Source: Symbiodinium natans | Lineage: Eukaryota > Sar > Dinophyceae > Suessiales > Symbiodiniaceae | Assembly: GCA_905221605.1 (NCBI GenBank) | Contig: CAJNDS010001122.1 | Coordinates: 1 to 33,703 of the forward strand | Length of the DNA: 33,703 nucleotides | Reading direction: 5' to 3' | Part shown: positions 17,234-25,670 of the stretch, piece by piece | Numbering within the stretch: the first letter of the stretch is position 1 | How the letters are laid out: each line of letters starts with the position of its first letter | The notes under the pieces: generated by a model | The model's input: the letters and a program-made list of their open reading frames with translations, nothing else | What the model was told of the DNA's origin: nothing | Databases searched by the model: none | Made by a program: the position numbers and the translations under genes

Positions 17234-17280
17234 CCGGTCCGGCACCTTTGCTCGGTCTGTCAAGCAGACCGCCGGACCGG
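17234..17280 (+). repeat. Compound hairpin in unit D
   Basis: CCGGTCCGGC (17234-17243) pairs perfectly over 10 bp with GCCGGACCGG (17271-17280). Nested inside, GGTCTG (17254-17259) pairs with CAGACC (17265-17270) around TCAAG. The 17244-17253 side is a one-sided bulge. It is the strongest single hairpin in the array. Confidence 0.7.
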
Positions 17281-17766
17281 GTTTTCGGGCTCAGGTGCTT
17301 GCGGGTACTTACAGGCCCAACACGGGGTTCTCGCAAACGCAGCGCACGTACGGAAAACGTCAGTACCGGTCCCTGTAGATCCTCACTGGTTGATGAGGGG
17401 AGGGTTGCGCGCTGAGATGTTGAGGAACGGACGAGGATCCAAGTACACCGGCAGGTTGAGGCCGAGGGCATGATGCCCTGCATCAGTTTGGGGTTACCCG
17501 TGTTTGGCCTTTGAGTATTTCCTTAGTCTGTCCCTGCAGGGTGTGTTGTTTTCTCCTGGTGGTGCAAGCCCAGCCAGGAGGAGCCTAGCGGCAGGCGTTG
17601 TTTGGTAGGGACCAAAACCTAGGCTGACGGACAGCCTGAGGCACCAGATTGCGGAGGTTAAAGGCTGTGGCTCGGTGCCCGAAAGCCTGCCCAGCTGAGA
17701 TGCCCAAATCAACCAAGCCCTCCCTGCGTGCAAGTGGTGTGGGCTCCTCTGGAGCCGCTGAGGTTG

Positions 17767-17796
17767 AACCAGTGAGTAAGAGCGAGAAAGCTGGTT
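17767..17796 (+). repeat. Conserved-loop hairpin 1 (unit D)
   Basis: AACCAG and CTGGTT, a perfect 6-bp stem, around TGAGTAAGAGCGAGAAAG. Confidence 0.65.
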
Positions 17797-17803
17797 CTTC
17801 CTC

Positions 17804-17831
17804 CCTGGTGAGTAAGTGCGAGAAAACCAGG
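17804..17831 (+). repeat. Conserved-loop hairpin 2 (unit D)
   Basis: CCTGG and CCAGG around TGAGTAAGTGCGAGAAAA; the last loop base differs from the consensus. Confidence 0.6.
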
Positions 17832-17883
17832 TCAGCATACGGGGCAAACAGGAGCTCAGTGCTGCTGCGGCATGAGTTTCTGG

Positions 17884-17917
17884 GGCCTAGGTTAGTAAGT
17901 GCGAGAAAGCTTAGGCC
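17884..17917 (+). repeat. Conserved-loop hairpin 3 (unit D)
   Basis: GGCCTAGG and CTTAGGCC around TTAGTAAGTGCGAGAAAG. Against the unit C copy, one C has become T, turning a G-C pair into G-U. Pairing survives in RNA but not in DNA. Confidence 0.7.
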
Positions 17918-18335
17918 TGCTCCGGAGGTTGGCGACTTTTGCCATCCACTTGTTTGCAGTTTGTACAGGCATTGCCCATGTGTCGGTTCCGGACCTTCTG
18001 CCTTTTCTGAGTGAGCCGAATGTGGGTGAGTTTCTCCCCTGTACAGGCAGGGCTTATAGGGTAGGCAGTACAGACCAGGCAGTTCAACCTGCAGAACATT
18101 TGCCTAGGGCTTTGTATAGAGCCAAACCAGTGAGTAGCCGTAGGCCGCCGAGCTTCTCGCGGAACTGGTTAAGCCCTCATTGCTTTCTCTCGGTGTTCCC
18201 TGCACATAGTTCGGCCGTGTTAAGCAGGCCAAGGACACCTCGAGAGTTTTTCCTTTTCTGTGCATAGTTAATACCTTCCGGAACTTCGGTTCCGAAGAGC
18301 CTAACCTGGCTAGCGACGCAGCCCGCTTTCGAGTG

Positions 18336-18349
18336 GTAAAATTCACCTG
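18336..18349 (+). repeat. Junction 14-mer, copy 6 (right edge of array)
   Basis: Last identical GTAAAATTCACCTG. It is followed by TAGTGTTTGCCC, which matches no unit head and is probably the original flank. Confidence 0.85.
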
Positions 18350-18870
18350 TAGTGTTTGCCCAGTTGGTGCCATGTGGTGTTTGACCATACAGAGAGAAGC
18401 ATGAGAGTTTTTTCTGCTGCATGACTTGGCATGAGCATGTTTGGTTTGTCCCAAAGCCCTTAAGCATGTGTGGCATGTCTTGCTTGACTTTGGCATGTTC
18501 TTGTCTTGTTGGCATGGCCTAGGATGAGTTTTGAAGCACTTGGAACTGCTTGAGAGCAGTAGTGAAGAAGTGCGTGTCAGAACTCTGAGGTTCTGTCTTG
18601 TTGCAACTCACTCCGTGTCCCCGCCACTTCGTTCGTTGCCGTTGGACGTGTAGGATGGGAGTAGGAGTGCAGAGTGGACTCTGAAGCTTCGCTGTTTTGC
18701 TGTTCGGAAGTGACCTGAAGTCCCCGAGGTGTAGACCAAAGCAGTTGCATTGTTCTTTTGCTTTACCTCCTTTGTAGAACAAAGTTGAGATGGAATTCGT
18801 AGCTTTTTGGAGCCCTTAGCTCTTGGAGAGAGCTTGCTGCAAGAACTGAAGCTTGCTGAACACTTTGGTG
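18350..18870. other. Non-coding flank, possible remainder of the interrupted copia LTR
   Basis: No gene is seen. The stretch 18395-18525 is rich in repeated GGCATG and GCATG motifs (for example TTGGCATGAGCATG, TGTGGCATG, TTTGGCATG, TTGGCATGG), as may occur in LTR control regions. If the array is one cascade of insertions into a single site, this sequence originally followed the LTR start at 2656-2672. No second LTR copy is available to test it. Confidence 0.3.
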
Positions 18871-18881
18871 TTTGGCTCAAG
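18871..18881 (+). other. Spliced-leader relic TTTGGCTCAAG upstream of a broken ORF
   Basis: Eleven bases matching the 3' end of the dinoflagellate spliced leader, ending 55 nt before ATG 18937. Relict leaders in genomic DNA mark sequences re-inserted from trans-spliced mRNA. Confidence 0.55.
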
Positions 18882-18936
18882 TGCGAAGTGAAAAAGAGAC
18901 AGCTGCGCGAGCTCTGCTTTTCACAGACCGGCATCT

Positions 18937-19671
18937 ATGTGGCAATGGCCGCAGCTACACCACGCCCTGGAGAAGGGGCTGCGCACCGTGGCTTTGCACC
19001 AGGCTAGTTTTGGCGTTCCCTTCCCTAAGCCCACCCGTCTTTTGTTGAAGTATAACGGCCCGCTACCAAGTTTTGTTTTTGAGGGTAGGCCGACATTCGC
19101 AGATGACGGGAGCTACGAAGGGCCGCTTCCAGCGCCGTCGGAGCACCGCTACCTCCGGGATTCAAGACCACAGGCACAGAGCAGTGTATGTCGCTGGCTG
19201 GCAGAGATCTTGGTGAGCACCTGTTCGGCTACGACTTCGCCTACGACTCCGTTTGGAGGCCGCAGGTGACGGCCAAGAAGGATCTCGGCTGTGGGAGATC
19301 CGAGGACCTGCTACCAGCCGGGGGGGACAAGGTCCTTCTATGATGGAGGGGGGCTATGTTCTCCTGGCAGGTGGCCGCCAGAGAGGAGACAGGTGGCGGA
19401 AGATGCTTGCTGGACTTGGCTACGAGGGGAAATGAGGAAGCTCGTGCTGGGACGAATAGGCTCCGAGAAGGAGCTAGAAAAGGAGGCCTTCCGCATGGCG
19501 GCGGGAGGTGAGAAGGGATGCAAGCTAGCCAGGGATGAGACGCTACACGAGGAGTTGAGGCAGCTGTGGCGTACCTGGCTGGAGCGACAGGGCATCCGAG
19601 ACGAGAAGCTACTGACGGTGGCGGAGGGACAGCCCCTGTACCTCCGACTGCTAAGAGCCCTCCTAGACTAG
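18937..19671 (+). pseudogene. Unrecognised reading frame with one in-frame UGA, possible retroposed gene
   Basis: From ATG 18937 the frame runs 110 codons to TGA 19267-19269, then continues open in the same frame to TAG 19669-19671, about 244 codons in all. The first part is basic/aromatic with several Pro (FPKPTRLLLKYNGPLPSFVF). The second part is helical and charged (DETLHEELRQLWRTWLERQG). I do not recognise a domain. With the leader relic just upstream it resembles an mRNA-derived copy that acquired a stop. A chance open frame cannot be excluded. The 19672-20290 stretch downstream shows no gene. Confidence 0.3.
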
Positions 19672-20566
19672 AGGCGGCTGGGGACCCCGATAGGGAGTTT
19701 CTTCTCCGTGCAGAAGACCGCAACCGAGACCTTGTGGAAAGGTGAACGGTGTGGGCAAAGGCTGGTTTGTCAGTCTGAAGCGGTGGACGCTTTTTGATAA
19801 GAACTCTTGCTGGGCCCAGTTTGTAAGGCTTATTGCAAGCAGGGACTTGTACGATAAGGAACTTCCAGCGCGGTTTTAGCTAGAAGGGCTGCGCGCTCTT
19901 TTCGGCCAAGAAGCTTAGCAAGAACTACAAGTTGCTGCGTTAACGCAACGCTTGCCCCGTTCGCTGCTCACAATGTTGGCATTATTGTGTCTTAGTTCCG
20001 CACCTTTAGCACAGACCAAGAGCGCAACCTGCTCACTTTAAGAACCCCACAGTAAGCCTAAGGACAGTCAAAATAGAGGGCTGGTGTTTGAAGTTGATAT
20101 ATGTAACCCTAGTTTCCCAGTTAACACGTGATGTGCACTTAAGTTGTCTGCTATAAGTGTGAAGCATATGCACAAGGACATGTGAGGCAGTGCAGATTTC
20201 TTTTGGCTTGGTAAGACCTTGTTTTTAAGTAGAAAGAACCGTTTTCTGTTCTTTTCTTAAAACTTGACCAAGGTGCTAGAAACCTGCCCACAGTGTTTAG
20301 AAGTAGAAGTTCCATGGCTAAGTGTATTTACCTGTTGTACCTTTGTTTTTCCATGTCTGGCAGACAGTGTTTAAAGCTGGAGAGCCGTGCTTGCATTGGC
20401 TCAATCCAAGCGGACTTGAGTTCCGCAGGGCTTTCGGTGCAAGGTCACCAAGTGCCCGTGGGAAGAGGACGTGGAAGGTCTTTGCCAGCACGACCACCTT
20501 CAGTTCCACGCGGAGTAGACCCAAGGCAGTGGACAGCTACGACTGGAGCAGGCCATCAGCCACCAG

Positions 20567-21893
20567 TTGGGGCTGTGCCTTCGTTTGGACTTCAATTCTA
20601 CCAGATGGGACACCCCCTCAGACAGCACCACAAGAACCCCTTCAAGTTCCGAATATGCAGTTGCAAAAGCTCAACAGATGGAGTTCACAAGAGCAATGCT
20701 GCAAGCACAGGACGAGCAGATCCGACAGCAGGCAGCTCAACTTCAACAGATGAGTGCCATGCTAACGCAGGCATTGCAGCTTGCAAGTGCGAATGCTGCC
20801 AATGCACATATTGCAGCAGCTACAACTTCATCGTCGACGAGTCCTACACCTGGAGGAGAACCCTCAGCAGCATCTGCGAATGCATCGACCCCTGTGGATA
20901 TGGAAGTAGACTCTGGTGTACGAAACAAGAGAGCAGAGGGCTACATTCCACAGTTGCCTCAGCTGAACTATGCGTCCATGACGAGTAGACATGCTGAAAT
21001 CCGAGTTTGGACAGCTTACAGAGACGAACTTACAAGCTGGCTTTGTTTGCTTGACGACCGGTACGCTACGGAGTTGCAGGAGGCGATTAGTAGCAATGTG
21101 GAAGTTTTGCAGGTGAAGCTTGAAGCCGGGAAGGCAGCTCGGTCAACCAAACTTTTGTTTTTGCTTCGTCAGTCCATGAGCAAGTTCCAGCGTGGGCAGG
21201 ATTTGGTGCATCTCATCGAGGTGAAGCAGATGGGAGCAAGTGCCGGATACGAACTCTGGCGCTCGCTGAACAACGAGTTGTCCGTTCGCTCCAGAGTAGA
21301 AGGACAAGCCCTTCGCGAGCAGGCATTAGGCCTGGTGCCGCCAAAGCACCTCAAGCGGCCACTTGATGTCGCTAGGTGGTACACCACCGAACTTCTCAAG
21401 TTCGAGGCGCAGGTGAAGCATCGCTTCCCGGAGTTGCTCATCGGAGAACAAGAGGGAGTCTTGTGCCTGATGAAGCACTTGGATTCTGAGACCAAGAGAT
21501 ACCTGCTCCTCCATCACTCAACGAAGAGCATGGGTGAGCTGATGACTGGTTTGCAGTTTTACGACGAGCAGCTTCGTGTGATGGACTTCCAGAGAGAAGG
21601 AGCATCCGGGTATGCGAATGCCTTCAAGGGTGGCAAGGGCGGAAAGGGCGACAGAGACAAGAGCAATAAAGGCTCCAAGGGCAACAAGGGCAACAAAGGC
21701 GAGAAAGGAGAAAAGGGACAGAAGGGTGGCAAAGCGAAAGGAAAGGACAGGAAAGGTGACCAAGGCGGAAAAGGAGACAGAGCTCGGAGCAAGAGCAGAG
21801 AGGCGAAGAAGACAGATGTCTGCCGGAACTGCGGGAAGACTGGACACTGGGCACGCGACTGCTGGGCACCTTCGAAGGACAAAGCCGCAGCGG
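20567..21893 (+). CDS. Copia-type Gag with CCHC zinc knuckle, 3' truncated
   Basis: About 440 codons of Gag-like protein. A Gln-rich helix (AQQMEFTRAMLQAQDEQIRQ) is followed by a Ser/Thr/Pro linker, then a helical capsid-like region (about 20935-21600) starting YIPQLPQLNY. A Gly/Lys-rich basic linker (21627-21780) precedes one CRNCGKTGHWARDC knuckle (C-x2-C-x4-H-x4-C, 21821-21862). I recall this layout from dinoflagellate copia elements. The frame stays open after 21893 but the sequence there is the antisense of another element, so the native protein is cut off before protease. The start is uncertain: all three forward frames are open near 20320-20750, and the initiator may lie upstream in another frame. 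It may be the 5' half of the copia remnant at 29937-31500 (inference). Confidence 0.75.
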
Positions 21894-21897
21894 CGAC

Positions 21898-23017
21898 GAG
21901 CCACCGAAACTCCCGGGCGCAAAGGCGGGAGCGACGGTACCACATACCGACCCCCTTTCGTTTCTTGAATCTCCATGTTCGAACAAACTTCGTCGTCAGG
22001 CCCTTCATCAAGCTCACGTCTTCATTTGGAGTGGCTGCCCTCAAGACAGACTTCTTGATAAGCCGAGCCACCTCCACACTGTCGGCCAAATCATCGAGCT
22101 CAGCCAAAATGGCGTTGTCAAGCTCAGGCTCCCTTCCATTGTCGGGAAACCAAAGTCGCTCATCGTCCTCCCTTTCCTTTGCCCTTACCACCCTTATCTC
22201 CTTTACCCTTACCACCCTTATACTTGCCTCTACCGCCTTTGGCAACGCGATCGACATCCATTGGCACAACATCGCCGGAATCATGAAGGCCTTTCTTGCC
22301 TTCCTGCAGCCCATAGCTGCTGGCAACACTGGATTGCCACTTTGTCTGAGCACCATCCCACCTGAGCACCAGCTCACGCAGGTCACGGTAGGTGCTGTCG
22401 TCAGAGATGACCGCGTTGGCTGGCGAAGTTGGCCTGTCAAGCAGCAGCTGAGGAGAGTGGCCAATTTGTTGTTTTCAGGCAGTCCACCTCTTTCAAGCTG
22501 CGCATACTCTTCAAAGGCTGCTTCAAGACGCAGAAGTTGCTGAGCAAGGCCCTGCTTGGCATCAAAGCTTGGCCAGCTGTTGATGGTCCGAAGAAGGGCA
22601 AGCGCACGATTCCTGGTCTTGGGCATCAGAAGCCATTCTGGGATGGCACAGAGCGCAACAAGCGACAACCCCTTTCATAGAGGAGGCCATTCAGCATGCC
22701 ATACACAATCCTCAAACGGGTCTTCGCTTGCTCACTTAAAGACTCAAGAAGAACAGGCGTGGACTGGCGTGCATACTTATGTAGCTCTTTGTCGAAGCTG
22801 GGATCCAAACATGAAAGGTATTGCTTGAACGCCCAGCTCCACTAAGGCCACTGAGCAAACTTCTCGTCACGAGTGAGGAACGAAAGGGTTCTGGCTTGGG
22901 CAACACTTTAGTAAGGTCACTTAAACCCAAGGGCTTAGAACTGCTGGCGGTAGAAAAGTAGGCTGCTGCCTGGGCAGCTGCACTTGCAGCCTGTGTGGCT
23001 TCAGCCATACGTTGCAT
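21898..23017 (-). pseudogene. Inverted copia fragment: decayed gag joined to the RT N-terminus
   Basis: Read on the minus strand from 23017. MAEATQAASAAAQAAAYF begins a Gag. A frame change near 22830 leads to ARQSTPVLLESLSEQAKT (22626-22808), then another frame gives INSWPSFDAKQGLAQQ and LPENNKLATLLSCCLTGQLR. A further frame gives VPMDVDRVAKGGRGKYKGG (22160-22369), a typical basic Gag linker. Close to 21900 is FVRTWRFKKRKG...RRSRLCAREFRWL, the usual entry into a copia RT. Protease and integrase are absent, so there is an internal deletion as well as several frameshifts. The RT fragment ends exactly where the forward Gag (20567) stops matching, marking an inverted rearrangement breakpoint. Confidence 0.65.
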
Positions 23018-24540
23018 CAGGATCTAAAGATCGGTGGCACTCATGGTCAGTGCTCCGCCTGCACTCAAGGAACTGCCGGCGGCAAAAGGGTTCGAGGGAG
23101 CCGCTGGGACACTTGGCCCAGTCAACTCCTTATCTGTCTCGTCATCAAGTCCTGTTCCAGGTGCGTGCGCCATTGTTCGAACAGCTAAGCAACGCAATCA
23201 ATCAATCTCAATGGCGGCCTTGCCACTCTTCAAAGACCGATTAAAGCTGGATGACGGCTGAACTCGGGACAAGCAAATCAATTGCCTGCTTGGACGCAGC
23301 CTGCAACCTCCTGAAGATTCGGAGGGCTGATTGGAGCTGAATGACAACTGAAAAGCTTCAAGATCCTTGTCAAACAGATCGTACTCTTGCTCAGGAAAAA
23401 CTACGCTCCGGACTGTCTCTTCAGGAACAGCCACGTCACAAACGTCGTCCACTGCAAAATCACAAAAAACGTCCTTCAAATGCAAATCCCTTAAACAGCG
23501 ATGTGCGAATGCCCACACTTCCAAGGACAAAGCCGGCTGGGCTCTTCCGGAGGATTACATGGGTCACCGCTCTTGAAGCCAAGCAGGGGAGTTGGGGCAA
23601 GGCCCCGACTGAACGTGGCATTCGGCCTACAAGCGCGCTTCCCTGGTCGACGACCCGCCTGTGTCTGCGCCCGGAATGCAGTCTATCAACAAATTCTCCA
23701 GAGGTTTTGTGAGGAAACCTAACATCCCTGCACTTTGTACACACCTCATGTGTAGGAAAAGATGTTTTCACTTGATTTTGGCATAAGGCAAATTTCATGA
23801 GAACATGTAGTAAATTGCAGAACTCCACTGAACCACCAGGCTCTAAGAGTAGTGGAAAAGTCCGCTTGGTTTTTCATGGTAGCGGAGCTGGGCCGACCTA
23901 GTTCCAACACACGTGGTTCACTTTTGGGTCTTGCGTTTAGAGGCCATTGTGCTTTCAGCTTCCTTCTACTTCGGGGTTCAGGGTTACAGCGAGTTTAGGA
24001 TTCTGCCATATCGCGGCGCCGAGCCGCGGATTGCTTGTGCTTCTCTTGAGAACATTCGGAATGGGTGTCAGCTGCTCGGACAGAGTACGGTTGGCAGCAT
24101 AATACTTTGGCGCTGCCCTTGAGACCCCCCCGTCGGAGCACCTGCATTTGCACAGTGTAGTCCAGCTTGCTTATTGCAGGCAGGGGCTTGTGCGCATGGG
24201 GCAGTTCGCTCGCGTACAGCCTATGTGACATGCAGCGCCCAGCAAATTGCCTTTTTGTCTTTTGATCGATGGGTGCATGTGAAATGGAACGTTGGACCTC
24301 AGTAGCGGCCCTCTGCAAAGGTCTTACATGCTCGTGAAGCTGTTTGTTCAGGAGGCGCGTCAAAGAATGAAAAAGTTCTTTGCCATACACCCCGGGCAAA
24401 CTTCAACGGTCAGTTCACCGCATGCTCTGGCAAGAAAGGCTTCGTCTTGCGATTTCCGAAGCCCATCCAGGGCGTGAATCAGACGATCGGTAGAGGTGCC
24501 TAGTAGCCAGGCCACCACTATTACCTGCGGCCAAGGGGTT
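23018..24540. other. 1.5 kb without a recognisable gene
   Basis: Only short frames occur on both strands, and I recognise none of them. The left part (to about 23550) is probably the 5' leader of the inverted gag fragment. The rest, up to the integrase remnant, shows no clear repeat or structure by eye. Confidence 0.4.
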
Positions 24541-25663
24541 GTGCTAACACTCCCGGGAGAGGGCGATTTGGTCTCAAGAGAGCCAGATGGAGAAAAGAGA
24601 CCGGAAGTGCCGAGCGTGGAAGAAAGAAGGAAACACGAGCTGACACACCTACCGAAGGCGGACTGGTGTGAGAGTTGTTCGGCAACGAGAAGTAGGGAAG
24701 ATGACTTCAAGACGACAGAGAAGAAGTATGAAGCATCGTTGGTAAGCATGGATTTCAAGTTCACAGGAACAAGGAATGAAGAAGATGCAAAAGATGTGAA
24801 AGATGCATTATGCATAAGCCTGATCATGGTGGACCAAGAGACAAAGTTTGTCCACGCAATTCCCATCCAGGGCAAGGAAGTGACAAGCTATCTGGTAGAA
24901 GAAGTCTGCAGAGTACTGATGCTAATGCAGCCGAAAGTGATCCTGAGAACGGATACCGAGCCAGCGATGATTTCGTTGAGAAAGAAAGTGCAGGCGATAA
25001 GGAAAATGCAGAAGCTCGAGACGGAGATTCAAGATGTGGCACCAGACACACACCAAGGAGCACAAGTTGAAAGATGGGTACAAACAGTGAGGAACCTATC
25101 GAAGACTTTTGGTGTATGGAGTTGAAAAAGAAGCGAAGGTAAAGATCACAAGCGAGAGTACGCTTTATCCATGGGCACCAAGACACGCAGCATTCCTGCT
25201 GAATAGGTTTGTTGTACAACAGGGTAAGACCCCGTTCGGGCTGGTATTTGACCGTGAGTACAAAGGAACTCTAGTTCCATGGGGCAGTGTGGTTGTGGCA
25301 AAACCACTGCCGAAGACAAAGGAGAAAGGTGAACCGTGGAAGAAGGGAATCTTCGTTGGAAAGGACATGGTTTCGAACATGAATCTGGTGAGCGCCAGAA
25401 GCGGAACCATCAAGAGTCGAACAATGAGACAATGTTCGCCAACGTTCGAAGTGGAGAATGCATGTGGGACGCCGTGGAACAAAAGCCAAGAGCAGTTGAC
25501 AGGACGGTCGAAGCAGCCGAAGAGGCTACCGCCATCGAGTGGAATCGAAGTGGCGCCAATTGAAGGACCGCCAGTACAAGTCCCGAGAACTCCAGCAGTC
25601 GGGTTAGAGACTCCACAGTATAGCCCGAAACAAGTTCGAAGATGGACCTCCGAAGTTAGATGA
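24541..25663 (+). pseudogene. Copia-type integrase, frameshifted
   Basis: A second copia lineage, with an A-rich, GAA/AAG-heavy codon style unlike the first. The zinc-binding HELTH...WCESC is followed by the core: SMDFKF (first Asp), VILRTDTEPA (second Asp) and GAQVERWVQTV (Glu). The frame then changes near 25105 (first frame ends 25125, the next covers 25109-25663) and continues as YGVEKEAKVKI, PWAPRHAAFLLNRF and KTPFGLVFDREY, the typical integrase C-terminal part. A further shift near 25640 links to RT. No Gag or protease in this style is seen upstream. The frame changes may be mutations or indel errors in the assembly. Confidence 0.8.
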
Positions 25664-25670
25664 AAGCGAG

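Larger units (their letters stand above)
15918..18335 (+). mobile_element. Unit D: 2418-bp composite non-autonomous element
   Basis: Its head (leader relic, GGCTCAA, ACCCC-GGT-GGGGT hairpin) is nearly identical to units A and B. Its tail from about 17603 is the unit C sequence. Between them is a segment with a 242-codon reading frame (16229-16957) and a large compound hairpin (17234-17280). Three conserved-loop hairpins lie at 17767, 17804 and 17884, and a CGGAAC-TTCG-GTTCCG hairpin at 18279-18294 near the 3' end. The stretch 16958-17233 has GAGACTCTCCC twice but no gene. The unit therefore looks modular: shared head, variable middle, shared tail. Confidence 0.7.

Noticed and set aside
12713-17917. 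Hammerhead ribozyme as explanation for the conserved loop
   Set aside because: GAAA is present but the CUGANGA core and three-stem arrangement are not.
20390-20403. CATTGGCTCAA upstream of Gag as another spliced-leader relic
   Set aside because: It lacks two of the four T and the final AG context; could be chance in a 33 kb window.
23995-24399. 134-codon reverse frame upstream of the integrase
   Set aside because: No recognisable domain or supporting context; treated as a chance open frame.
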